Assembly (NCBI RefSeq): GCF_003672135.1
Contig: NC_039514.1
Span: forward strand, 4,030,001 to 4,094,000
From: Ooceraea biroi
Taxonomy: Eukaryota > Arthropoda > Insecta > Hymenoptera > Formicidae
Direction of reading: 5' to 3'
DNA length: 64,000 bases
The number at the start of each line of letters is the position of its first letter. The stretch's first letter is position 1. Positions 43,227 through 53,904 of the stretch are shown here, piece after piece. The position numbers and the translations under genes are program-made. A model generated the notes under the pieces. It was not told the DNA's origin and ran no database searches. It saw only the letters and a list, made by a program, of their open reading frames with translations.

Positions 43227-45753
43227 CAAATAATTTTTTCCAACATATTCGTGGTTACAACAGTTCATTTGCATTCGCGTCATTTAACGCTAATTTGGTT
43301 AATTTTAAAAATAGGAGACCAGGTCCATATTGTTTCAAAATACATGGGCAGATTTATTATCAAATTAATACAGCATTGTATGCTGCTCAAAGTGAAAATC
43401 CTACTTACGGCCAGCTTTTTATTGTAGATTCTAATGAAGTAATAAATTATCGTCTTAATGCAAATTCAGATTTAGATTTTGAAATCATACAAAATCTTGA
43501 ACATATAATGCGAGAATTGAATATATTTTCTCTTTCTTATCAAATGATGGGTGAAGAATTAGAAAATCAACGACGATTAGAAACAGAATCTGGAGAATTA
43601 TTACCAGAATTACAATTATTATTTACATTACGACCAGGTATGGATCGACGCCGATATAATCCTCAAAGAACTAATGAAGTTGCTGCTGTTTTTCATACAA
43701 CCGCTAATGGAGAAATTCCAGAATCATACGTAACAATACGTAATAGAAATACCAAAACTTTACAAAATGTTAATAGTATGGATCCAAATGTTGAACCATG
43801 GATATATCCACTATTTTATCCATATGGTACTCAGGGATGGCATCGGCAGTTAACCAAATTAAATAGTAATAAACGAATAACTCGTGGACAGTATATTAAA
43901 TATCGTATGGCTATTAGTGATGAATTTAATGTTTTTTTATTAGGACGTCGTTTATTTCAACAGTGGCTTGTAGATAGTTATGTAAAAATTGAAAAGGATA
44001 GAACAGATTATTGCAAAGCTCATCAAAAGGAATTACGCACTGAAACATATCAAGGATTAAAAGATTATATGCAAACTATGGCGAATAATTTAAATGGACG
44101 TATTAGAAAAATGATTAACTTCCTTCTTTGTTTATTGGATCACCACGAAATATGTTACAAAATTATCAAGATGCAATGGCAATTGTTAGTAAATTTGGGA
44201 AACCAGATCTTTTTATTACAATGACTTGAAATCCAAAATGGCGTGAAATTGAAGAAAATCTTTTGCATGGTCAACAAGCTTCTGATAGACCTGACATTTG
44301 TGCACGTGTATTTAATATTAAAAAAGATTATTTAATTGATTTGATTGTAAAACAAAATTTTTTTGTAAGATAGCAGCCTTTGTTTATGTCATTGAATTTC
44401 AAAAATGTGGTTTGCCACATGTCCACATATTGATTACTTTAAAACATACTTTCAAAATAACAACTCCACAGATCGTTGATAAATATATTTCTGCTGAAAT
44501 TCCCGATTCTTGTGAAAATCGTACTTTACATGACATAGTTATGAGACACATGATTCACGGACCCTGTGGCGATTGGTGTTTGGTAGACGGAAAATATTCA
44601 AAAAATATCCAAAATGTTATTTAGAAGAAACCAGAATGGATGAAGATGCTTATCCCTATTATCGTCGACGAAATAATAGTAAAAGTTTTGAACGCCCTGG
44701 AGGATATATAGTTGATAATCGTTATGTAGTTCCATATTGTCCTGTTTTATCATTAATATTTAATTGTCATATCAATGTAGAAGTTGTTTCAAGTATCAAA
44801 TCGGTTAAATATCTGTATAAATATATTTATAAAGGACATGATGCTGCTGCCATTAGAATTGAGCCAGTAACAGAACATATAATTATAGATCATGATGAAA
44901 TACGTGATTTTATTGAAGCTCGTTATGTTGGACCTGTAGAAGCGAGCTGGCGTATTCTTGAAAAAAAATTACAAGATAAAAGTCATACTGTAATACGTTT
45001 ACCTGTTCATCTTCCTAATGAACAAAATATTATAATTGAAAATGGATCCAATGAAGATACAATAACTTCTGCCTTAGATCAAGTTACTATGTTAATAGAT
45101 TATTTTGCATTAAATTCACGTGATGAAAAAGCAACAGAATATTTGTATATAGAAATTCTACGATATTATACGTTTAAAAAAGAAAAAATTAACAATAGAA
45201 CTGTATTACGTTGGAACAACCGCAAATATCATTATAATTGTATAGGACGAATGTATTCCGTTAGCCCAACACAAACAGAATTATATCATTTACGATTGTT
45301 ATTACTCACTGTAAAGGGAGAAACGAGTTTTGAGAATTTAAGAACTGTAAATGGAGAAATTTGTCCATCATTTTCAGCAGCATGTTTGGCTTTAGGTTTA
45401 ATTGACGATGATGATGAATGGAAACGAGCTATAAATGAAGCTGTTGGATGGATGATGCCAAGACAACTTCGTAGATTATTTGTACGTATATTATTGCATT
45501 GTCAACCGTTACACCCCGAAGAGCTTTGGGAAAGATTTAAAGTAGCAATGTCTGAAGATTATTTTAGACATTTTGGAATGATACAAGGACAAAAGAAAGC
45601 ATATGCACAAATTAATGCTATGTTGTGTGCTGAAAGCAAAAGTCTAGCTGATTTTCCACAAATGGAACAATTGCAAGAAAATAACGAAGAAGAAGATTTT
45701 ATGACATTAGAACAAATTATGAAAAATGGTACCAGACAATACAATCAATTAAA
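43227..45753 (+). pseudogene. Helitron N-terminal domain and Rep (HUH nuclease)
   Basis: N-domain: HIRGYNSSFAFASF, RRPGPYCFKIHGQIYYQI, YPYGTQGWH, YIKYRMAISDEFNVFLLGRRLFQQWLVD. The Rep region follows: a frameshift at about 44112, a TGA at 44224-44226 where CNPKW relatives have Cys, and a frameshift at about 44370. The HUH motif lies in GLPHVHILITLKH (about 44413). A frameshift at about 44600 is followed by a long intact stretch: RPGGYIVDNRYVVPY, SIKSVKYLYKYIYKGHD with the active-site Tyr, EASWRILEKKLQD. It ends QYNQLK at the palindromic insertion. Probably inactive. Confidence 0.85.
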
Positions 45754-46634
45754 GTAATTATGTACTTTAATGGACCCAGCCCCGATGACCTTGACCTTGA
45801 CATATGTTGTCAAGGTCACCCTCCTGAGTGACCTTGAAGAAGTTTTAGCCGTCGCTCGTTGTTTGTTAAAAAGTTATAAACAAAGAAAGTTTAATGATTT
45901 CGCACGAATTTTTAGCTGTCCACGTGAAGCAAGAACATAATACTGACATATATTACAAAGGTTACCTTCCCGAATAACCCGCACTAGGTTTTAGTCGTCG
46001 ATCGTTGTTTATGAAAAAGTTATTAACAAAAGAAATTTTGAAAATATAGTAGTTATTTTGAAAGAATATTGAATATTGAAAAATATAAACGACGAATATG
46101 TATATGAACGAAGAAAGGAAAGTCATTTAAAGCAGTGAATTGTTAATATATAGAATAGTTTCTTTTAATATAAGTACAAAGTATTCTTCACTTTAACCAA
46201 AAGTACAAACAGTTAAATACAAAGTATTATCTGCTTTAACTTAACCTAACCTAACCTAACCCAAACCTATTTCTGATTTAAAGCTCAAATTCCATCAAAT
46301 ATACTCTTTCGTAAACGTATATGGTATCGTAAAATTATGCTTTATTCATTAAACATTTTTGTTAATAACTTTTTAACAAACAACGAGCGAAGGATGAAAC
46401 CTAGTGCGGGTTATTTAGGAAGGTAACCTTTGTAATATATGTCAAACTCAAGTCCTTGCTTTGCGTGGACAGCTGAAAATTCTTGCAAAATTATTAAACT
46501 TCTTTTGTTAATAACTTTTTAATAAACAACGAGCGACGGCTAAAACCTCTTCAAGGTCACTCAGGAGGGTGACCTTGACAACATATATCAAGGTCAAGGT
46601 CATCGGAGGTTGGTCCGTTAAAGTACATAATTAC
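45754..46634. mobile_element. 881-bp palindromic (foldback) element inside the Helitron
   Basis: Outer ends GTAATTATGTACTTTAA and its complement. Arms are about 290 bp (45754-46045 and 46343-46634). Each arm itself contains two diverged copies of a block with CGTCG[C/A]TCGTTGTTT. The centre has TTAACCTAACCTAACCTAACCC (about 46237-46260), an insect telomere-like run. No ORF. No clean target duplication was found. Confidence 0.75.
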
Positions 46635-47830
46635 CAAAATTCGAAATAAACATGTATGTACCATGGCTTTTACCGGCATTGCAGTGACATTACTTCCTGC
46701 GGGAAAAACGGTTCATAAAACTTTTGGATTACCAGTTCCATTATTTGTAGATTCATCATCCAGCATTAAAATCTAATCAAAAGAGGCGCAATATTTGAAA
46801 AAAACATATTTTTATTTGGGATGAAGCGCCAATGGCACCACCATATGCATTAGAGTTTATGGATCGAACGTTGCGTGACATTATGAATAACGAGTTACCT
46901 TTTGGTGGAAAAATTATCATACTAGGTGGTGATTTCAGGCAACTTCTTCCTATTATGATACATGGTACTCGATGTGAAATCGTGAATCTTTCTATCAAGT
47001 TTAGTTATACTTGGAAACATTTTGTAAGGTTTTCTTTAACGGAAAACATGCGAGTTCTTCCAGAGGAAACTGAATTTGCAAAATTTTTATTAGACATGGA
47101 AGATGGCTTATTAAATGATTCAAATGATTATATACAGCTTCCAGAATGTTGTATTGCACCTATTAATGCAGATATTGTAAAAGATATATATGGTGATCTA
47201 ATACAAAAAAAGAATTTAATAAAATGGCTAAGTGTGCGATACTTTCTGCAAGAAATGCTGATGTAGATGAAATTAATAAACGAGTTATCGATTTATTAGA
47301 TATATCTGAAGAACGAATTTATATAAGTACAGATAGTACTGAAAATTGCTGTGATAACGGTGACATTGGAGAAGTTTTATTCCAGAATATTTAAATACTT
47401 TGCCTCCATCATCTCTACCTCCTTACGAATTGCGTTTAAGACCGAATTGTATCGTTATGTTGATTAGAAATCTTAGTATCAATGAAGATCTTTGCAACGG
47501 GACTCGATTAATGATTATAGAACTTGCGGACCATTTATTAAAATGCAAAATCTTAACGGGTGATAAAGTAGGAAATATTATTTTCCTAAATCGCATAACA
47601 TTGTATTGCGAAAATGTGTATCCTTTTAATTTCAAAAGAAGACAATTTCCAATAAAATTGGCTTTCGCTATGACAATTAATAAGTCACAAGGTCAGAGAC
47701 ATTTGACAGAATAGGAATAGATCTTCGCAAAGACGTTTTTAATCATGGACAGCTTTATGTTGCTTTTTCACGAGTTAGAGCTATTTTCAGATCGTGCTTT
47801 ATCAGACGTTGGCATTGTTATATATCTGTT
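46635..47830 (+). pseudogene. Helitron helicase domain lacking its Walker A region
   Basis: The frame resumes right after the palindromic element with KIRNKHVCTMAFTGIAVTLLPAGKT, then FIWDEAPMAPPYALEFMD (Walker B), GGKIIILGGDFRQLLPI, LTENMRV, and TINKSQGQ near the end, with frameshifts at about 46775, 47220, 47395 and 47710. In related helicases a GPGGTGKT Walker A loop and about 50-70 residues precede the first motif here, and none of that is present. The copy cannot hydrolyse ATP as it stands. Confidence 0.8.
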
Positions 47831-47860
47831 TATAGGACTTGCTATTAAACAAGAAACTTG

Positions 47861-48059
47861 AAAAATAATTCTTGACATTGTTGAATGTGAAATTTGTATA
47901 ACATCACCCATAACGAGCTGTAAAAATAAACTTTTTATATTACTTTATACTATACTCTTATATTTTTCAGAAAATAAATAATGTAAAAAAATACTTATCG
48001 ATACGTATATATGTAAACTAACCTGAAAACTTCCTGTTGCATAGAATCTTAAACAGATT
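47861..48059. other. AT-rich spacer
   Basis: Nothing recognised. Confidence 0.4.
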
Positions 48060-49441
48060 GTGGGGTTGTTGTTGGTTGGTTCGCTCGGAGAAGAGAATGA
48101 GGCAAGGAATATAATCTTTCTTTATTATTATATTCGAAGTAGTTGATACAGTTGTTATGAGGTTGTCTGCGATGCTTCCGCGTTGTGGTGATGAACGTGG
48201 TATACGCCGCGACGGCGAGCTGCGCCGTGTATTTTTGCTGGAGCTGAATTGGAGTTGCCAGGAGCGTCGGCTGCCGCTGACTGCCGCAGCCAGTTGCCGT
48301 GATGCCTCTTTTTATAGGAGGCCACGCTGGTGGCGGCGCTGGTGTCGTGGAAGTTTAGTGGCCGCTAGGTGGCTGGTGGAGGTGATGGAAGCCTCAGTAG
48401 AACGGCGTTACTCTTGGCGTTTCTCGCGGTAGGCAATGTGGGGCTTTGTTATAGTAACAAGGATGGGACCCCACTTGTCCCTTGGTGGAGATGGAGAGTG
48501 ACTCGTCACTTGAGACGTCGACCCACGAGATGTTGGTCTGAGTCGCGATGTTCTCCTTGCCGGCTGGTGTTGGCCGGATGATCGGCGGTGGTGTTGCCGA
48601 CTTTCTTTCTGCTCGAGGACTGGTGAGACGGCGCACTCGGACGTCCCAAGTGGCCAGGGTGTCCCTGGGCGAACGCGTCCGTCGAGGTGGAGAAAGCTGG
48701 ATCTCTCGCAGAGCCTACGGTAGCAGGTCTTCACAAACCTGTGGCTTTGGCTCTTCTTCAACGGTTGTGGAGGAGCTGCCGGAAGTCCCAGCCCTTGGGG
48801 ACGCTGGTGTTGAGGTTTCGTCCGCGACTGTCGGACCTGATGCTGCGGCGTCAGTGATGGCTGCGGACTTGGGTGCTGGTGACGCCTCGGTGGTGGTTAC
48901 AGGCGCAGATGGTTTAACCGCTGCTACCGCTGTTGATTGTTGCCCCGGTATGTGCTGCCGTTGTAGAAGCAGTAGAGATGGGGGGGACTTGCACCGTCGA
49001 TATTGCCCTGATGATTGACTCTCGGCGGCGAAGTGGTGCTGCTATCGCTGCCTCTGCTGGTGGTGTAGTGGATAAGGCCGCTACGCTTCGCCCTGATGGC
49101 GAATTGTCAACAGGAGATGAGACCGCTACTGTTGATGGTTGAATTGGCCTGCGGTGAGCCTATCGGCCTCCGTGGTCCCGTAGGTTTATGCTCCGTTATC
49201 TGCTTGTAGCAGCGTTTCGACTCGTGCTCGTGATGGAGGGCGAGTTGAAGAAGATGCTCGGGGTTCTGCCGCGCGGTCTTATATACCGCGCCGGCCGACT
49301 CTTGCGCGCGAGTAAGGACAGCTGGCGTGCGACCCCTAGCGGCGCTCGCGGAACTACGCCGCGTGAGCGGCCTCGCGCTGCATGCTGGCTAGCGTGTGTG
49401 TAGCGGCGGCTGCCGTTCTGCAGGCGCCCAGCCGCTACACA
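48060..49441 (-). mobile_element. GC-rich LTR-retrotransposon-like remnant (gag fragment between promoter-bearing ends)
   Basis: Outer sequences TGTGGGGTTGTTG (48060, plus) and ...CGCTACACA (to 49441) give TG...CA-like ends. On the minus strand there are two promoter-like sites, GTATATAAGACC (about 49280) and CCTATAAAAAGAGG (about 48310), and an AATAAAG signal at about 48120. Between them a mostly open minus frame (about 48990-48394, one TAG) is Ala/Pro/Thr-rich and contains PTPAGKENIATQTNISWVDVSS, resembling the disordered N-terminus of insect Gypsy-type gag proteins as I recall. The two ends are not obvious copies of each other, so this may be two fused fragments. Confidence 0.35.
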
Positions 49442-49509
49442 GATAAATAATTGCAAAACAGGAGAGACTGGCAAACCGCGGTTATTAATTTTTGCCAGTC
49501 CCTCTTCTA

Positions 49510-49692
49510 TTAATGGTAAAATACCAAACATCCAGCGTTCTTCGAAAAGCGAAATCTTTTTTTGAATTCTTACTCATTAAAGAAATCAAATGGATTTTCC
49601 CTATTACGAATATATCGTTTTGGTGCACGCATTTCTTCGTCATCTTCTTCATTTGCAAACTGAATATCTTGCATATCAAGATTTCGTAAATC
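49510..49692 (-). pseudogene. PIF/Harbinger transposase N-terminal fragment
   Basis: The ATG at about 49692 begins MDLRNLDMQDIQFANEEDDEE, followed by a basic stretch (APKRYIRNRENPFDFFNE). It has an in-frame TAA, then EFKKRFRFSKN. The NPFDFF-NE-EFxxRFRFSK pattern is typical just upstream of the DDE domain in Harbinger transposases. The rest is missing. Confidence 0.55.
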
Positions 49693-49769
49693 CATTATTA
49701 TTAATTCACTTTTAAGAACTTTAACACTCTGGATAACATTCAGTTACTTTGCTTAAGTCACCTTCGACC

Positions 49770-50060
49770 ACGACTTGAGGAAGATCGTCTTATTTCACAA
49801 CATATGTCAAATAAGACGATCTTGAATGACTATGAATACATAACTAATAAGATCATATTATTAAGCTTGTGCTTACGTCTAATAAGATACGTTTATGAAA
49901 CATATTAAGCATTCAAAAATAAGATCGTCTTCGATAAGTTAAAACTTAAGATTTTGGCCAAGTCCTTGCTTAGTTTCCGACTATGAATCTAGAGGGCGTC
50001 TTAAGACTGTTCTTAAGACAGTCTTAAATATAAGAACGGACTATGAATACCGGCCATAAT
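49770..50060. repeat. hairpin-rich stretch (AAGATCGTCTTATTT stem; TCTTAAGAC repeats)
   Basis: AAGATCGTCTTATTT and its complement are separated by 13 bp at 49786-49828. CTTAAGAC recurs three times at about 50000-50030, and GACTATGAAT occurs four times. Possibly the terminus of a Harbinger MITE. Confidence 0.45.
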
Positions 50061-50179
50061 GGCTGCGGTCCGAAATGCGCTCACAGTGCTGAAAGCATCC
50101 TCTATCCTTGTTGCTTATTATATATCGAAGAAAGATAGAAGACGCTTTCAGCACTGTGAGCGTATTTCGGACCGCAGCC
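50061..50179. repeat. 119-bp MITE-like inverted repeat
   Basis: GGCTGCGGTCCGAAAT and its complement form arms of about 48 bp (including CGCTCACAGTGCTGAAAGC) with few mismatches around a short loop. Confidence 0.75.
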
Positions 50180-50280
50180 AATGTTGTGTAAATTTATCAT
50201 CTGTGTCTTCAGGATATTGATTCTCAATTTTATATAAATAATTCCAACTTGTTGTTCCGCCAGGTAATTATATTAATAAT

Positions 50281-50504
50281 AAGGTAACTTCTTAGAACGA
50301 CCATATTCACTGGCAAATTTATTCAATTAAAAAAGACATAACGTTTCAACCAATGTTTTGGTCCTTATCAAATGTCAAATGTCAAAATACAAGGGATCCT
50401 TTGTATTTTGACATTTGATAAGGACCAGAACATTGGTTGAAACGTTATGTCTTTTTTAATTGAATAAATTTGCCAGTGAATGGTCGTTCTAAGGAGTTAC
50501 CTTA
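50281..50504. repeat. 224-bp palindrome built from Penelope-like terminal sequence
   Basis: AAGGTAACTTCTTAGAACG and its complement bound arms of about 105 bp. Both arms contain ATAAGGACCA[G/A]AACATTGG, then TTGAAACGTTATGTC, the 'GGACCA...AAACGTT' style of sequence found at Penelope-like element ends and again at about 52150-52195 in this window. Confidence 0.6.
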
Positions 50505-51285
50505 TTCTCAATTTTATGTTTATCACGTTTATTAGATGTATACATTTTCTCAATATTTTTCATACATATTTAATATTTCTTATATGAGACTACATCATGA
50601 ATACTTATTAAAACCAGTGACATAATGTTTTCTAAATGTTTCATCCGTCTCCTCTAATAATTAATTTTCCATTTTATATTATCACGTTCTGTCGTTAGAT
50701 GCACAGATTTTCTTAATTTTGTATGAGATTGTACCTCATGAATGCTTATTAATACCAATGACGTGATTTGTAAATGTTCCATCTCATTCCCCAATGAATA
50801 ATTCCTCCTTTTTAGTTATTTTAGGTATTCTGTTAGATGCATACATTTTATTAATTACACTGTCCGACAAAATTTGACTTTTTGTTTGTGACACGAGTTT
50901 AAATAGTTATTTCCTATGTATTTTTGTCTGTCGAACACGAATCCGTTGTCCAAATTTGGCTATCACGTTACAATTTTGAGAAACATGGCGTCAAAGATGC
51001 CAAAAACGACTATTTTCAGGATTTTTATAATGTAACAATGGCAACAAATTTTTTTCTAAATTTCGTTTACGCCATGTAAAAGTGTGAACTTTTAGCATTA
51101 AAACGCGCGTGTTTCGTTTTAGTGTGATTTTTCGTTTTCGAGATATAGCAAATTATAGCAATTGAAAATTGCTCTTTTGCGAATGGAAAAGTTATTCCTT
51201 CATAATGCTGCGTTATATGGAAAGTAAGTGCTTTTATACTTATATATGTGTGTGTAAATGCAGATATGCGCGTATATCTTTCCAT
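50505..51285. other. AT-rich interval, no gene
   Basis: Two related copies of a block with AT[G/T]AATTATT and TTAGATG lie at about 50580 and 50690. CACTGTCCGACAAAATTTGAC at about 50860 may be a transposon end belonging to the next fragment. Confidence 0.3.
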
Positions 51286-51513
51286 TTAATATGATTTGCG
51301 TTTATAGGATGTCACAGACGTATCTCGAACTACATTCCAGCAGTAATCTGCAAGCATGTGTAGTATTATTTTTCCTTTATACCTTTTTTCAAATTCTGAA
51401 AGATCGTGATGAAATCTTTCACAGTGTTCATCGCTAACAGCGCCTAAGTTTTCCGAGAAAAAATTTAAATGTGAATGTAAGAAATGAACTTTTAATGACA
51501 TGTTACATTTCAT
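51286..51513 (-). pseudogene. fragment of a widespread multicopy metazoan protein (HSHL...FSENLGAVSDEH)
   Basis: Minus-strand frame of about 73 residues from the ATG at about 51507 (MSLKVHFLHSHL), then FFSENLGAVSDEHCERFHHDL, MLADYCWNVVRD, ending KRKSY. I recall near-identical sequences in many insect, cnidarian and fish predicted proteins, probably transposon-derived, but cannot name the superfamily. Only the C-terminal end is here. Confidence 0.4.
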
Positions 51514-51703
51514 TTTAATTTTCGATAGTAAAATATTCTTTTGAGGGTTGAAAGTCCTAACAACATACTTATTTTTTATTGTAATAAAACTTCTCTAGCA
51601 CGTCACATATTATAGCTAATAACATGACAAACTTTCGTGAAAATAGCCTTTTTTGCGAAAAGAAGGTGGTTATCACGGTCGATTGTGAGATCTGTCACCG
51701 TTA

Positions 51704-51776
51704 GCCCTGGTGGTCGAATTGGTACGACGCCTGCCTGGATAGTAGGAGACTCCAGGTTCGATCCCTGGCTGAGGTG
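51704..51776 (+). tRNA. tRNA-like structure, probably a SINE head or tRNA pseudogene
   Basis: The D stem GTCG/CGAC, anticodon stem CCTGC/GTAGG, 5-nt variable loop and T stem CCAGG-TTCGATC-CCTGG all pair. A box (TGGTCGAATTGG) and B box (GGTTCGATCCC) are present, and T6 follows at 51780-51785. The acceptor stem GCCCTGG/CTGAGGT pairs poorly (one mismatch, several G-T). The anticodon would be GGA (Ser), but there is no long variable arm and position 37 is T. It is therefore unlikely to be a working tRNA. Confidence 0.4.
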
Positions 51777-52129
51777 GTATTTTTTCACAATCGCAAATTA
51801 AATTAATTAAGTGGTTAATGTTCGGGATGAATTTTATCAATAAGTGAGGTTGCCTGTCAGCAATTACTGCGTTTTTAAGACTGACAAATCATGTTGGCGC
51901 GCAGAATACTCGTGTTAGAGAGAAAATAATTCTTCTATTTATTAAAAAGACTGACCATCTAGTAGTCTAGCTATTCGTTTATCTTGACCGACCATCTGTC
52001 TAATGCTTGCCAGTTATGATCGATTAATTAATTTCTTCTTAGCTTAAATTCTAATTCTCTCTATTTGCTACTCCATTCTAATGAATTCATATTAACAAGA
52101 AAAACTCTCTTTAGACGACCAATATTGGC

Positions 52130-53065
52130 AATTTATTAATAAAGGAGAACACAACGTTTCGACCAGATTCTTTCTGGTCCTCTTCGAGTGTAATTGACAA
52201 TTAATACGTCATTTTCTAAAATAAAACATGAAACATAAAAATTTATAACAGATCAATACATAAGATAAACTATAAATATTTTTAAACAAACTTACTTCCA
52301 GAAAAAAACATAAATTGACTGTACATAAAATAAAATAAAACAGACTAAAGAGATGACGTGTCCGCAAGTGACGACGGTAAACAGACAAATGAAGCAAAGG
52401 TGAAACGAACTGTGTTGTCAAAATATCGTACATGTTTGGAGGGTTCTCAGTATCCTTCTGCAAATTGATAGCATTCTTATGTTGTTTGATAAAAATCATT
52501 TCTGTCTTTCTTTTTCGCAAATGTCTCTCTTCATGCAGAACCTCGACATTATCCCAGTTAAAATCATGGTTGTTATCATTCTATGTCTGCTAACTACTGA
52601 CAAACAACTATCCTCTTTCCTGGTATTTAATTCATATTCATTAATTCTCGTGCTTAAGTATCTTTTTGATTGCCCTATGTACCATGCATTACAATCATTG
52701 CAGTTGATTCTGTAAACAACACCAGTCTTTTTTCCTTTCGGTAGTAAGTCTTTACCACATTTAATAAGGCAGTCTAACTTATTATTGATAAAGCAAACAA
52801 CATTACGATGACAGTGTCTAAATATTCTGGCAATGTTATCATTGAATCCCCTAATATAGGGAATACTTATGTAACATTTATCCTTATTATTATTATTGTC
52901 CAAATCAGCATTATCATTATTGTTATTGTCAGCGTCTTTAAATTTAATATTTTTTAGTCTTTTCGTAACACACTTATTAATAAAGTCCAGTGGATAACAA
53001 TTATTGATTAAGATAGACTTAACCAACACAATGTTAGTGTTATGAAATCTTTTGACTGATAACAA
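52130..53065 (-). mobile_element. Penelope-like element remnant with GIY-YIG endonuclease
   Basis: Minus frame 53065-52496: Asn/Asp-rich linker (DADNNNNDNADLDNNNN), CYISIPYIRGF, LLPKGKKTGVVYRINC, NDCNAWYIGQSKRYLSTRI. GVVYRI and WYIGQ are the GIY and YIG elements. A frameshift at about 52530 leads into KRKTEMIFIKQHKNAINLQKDTE, the usual Penelope C-terminus. The RT domain is absent. At 52140-52195 the sequence GAGGACCAGAAAGAATCTGG and CGAAACGTTGTG is typical of Penelope ends. Confidence 0.75.
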
Positions 53066-53404
53066 AACAATTCATATTAAACAATTCATATTAAACCCAT
53101 TTATTTACATCACAATACGTACATTTTTATATAAATTGTTTAGATAGTTTAGAAAGTTGTACTTTCAGTATACCGTTCGTAAAATCTACGGGGACAATTC
53201 CGTTTTATTGCGCTTCGTTCGCGTCTCACGCGAATAAACAAATTGTACATTTCGCCACTTGCCCATATAAATAAAAGTTGACTGTTATCCAAACCTACGT
53301 ATCCAATCTAATATAATCCTAGTATAATCATTGCAATTATAAACAATTCTTTTCTTACTTAAAATTTAAAAACTAAAACAGAAATTGGTATTTGATAATA
53401 TTAA
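53066..53404. other. spacer
   Basis: No gene. TTCATATTAAACAATTCATATTAAAC is a short tandem repeat at about 53071. Confidence 0.3.
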
Positions 53405-53570
53405 TGTTACGTCAGTAACCCTTCATCGGATGGAAGGTTCTCGAACGATCTTCGAAGGCTCCGGCAGGCAAGCCTGCTAGCCGTAGCGAGCGTTATCGCG
53501 AGCCCGGGAATAAATAGTGTAAACATCCGCGCATACCAGCATCTTTCTAGAACCTTCTAGCACGTTCCAA
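53405..53570 (+). promoter_or_regulatory. promoter-like region with two perfect heat-shock elements
   Basis: GAAggTTCtcGAA at 53433-53445 and TTCtaGAAccTTC at 53545-53557 are perfect three-pentamer HSF sites. Between them is GGAATAAATAGTG (about 53508). TGTTACGTCAGTAAC starts the block. No ORF downstream is recognised, so it may be a solo LTR or a displaced heat-shock promoter. Confidence 0.45.
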
Positions 53571-53637
53571 AACCTTAAAATATATATATAATATCATATT
53601 ATATATATATAATTAAAATATATATAATTAAAATATA

Positions 53638-53904
53638 TACTCAGAATCTCGAGAGCCCGAAATCTCGCGCTCAGCGCTGGGCGATCAGCACATCTCCAGA
53701 TAAATATAATTAACAAAAAGAAGAAATTCTAAAAATTATTAAACAGAATTGCAAAATATATATATAATATCATATTATATATATATTTTGCAATTCTGTT
53801 TAATAATTTTTAGAATTTCTTCTTTTTGTTAATTATATTTATCTGGAGATGTGCTGATCGCCCAGCGCTGAGCGCGAGATTTCGGGCTCTCGAGATTCTG
53901 AGTA
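53638..53904. repeat. 267-bp near-perfect palindrome
   Basis: Left arm from ACTCAGAATCTCGAGAGCCC to the (TA)n centre at about 53771; the right arm is its complement with almost no loop. The inner 50 bp (AGAAATTCTAAAAATT...) recurs at about 55186-55235. Confidence 0.8.

Larger units (their letters stand above)
43227..47860 (+). mobile_element. Helitron (Rep-helicase), decayed and interrupted
   Basis: The coding order is Helitron-like N-domain, Rep with HUH and Tyr motifs, then SF1 helicase (Pif1-like), with an 881-bp palindromic element between them. The left end is fused to a mariner fragment. No 5' TC or 3' CTRR hairpin end was located, so boundaries are approximate. Confidence 0.85.

Noticed and set aside
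48157..49142. Rightward ORFs in the GC-rich block
   Set aside because: Promoter and polyadenylation signals and the better protein-like frame are on the minus strand.
51704..51776. Functional tRNA-Ser
   Set aside because: No long variable arm, mismatched acceptor stem and an unusual base 37.
52209..52520. Independent hydrophobic small protein
   Set aside because: It is the frameshifted C-terminus of the Penelope-like ORF followed by AT-rich 3' sequence.
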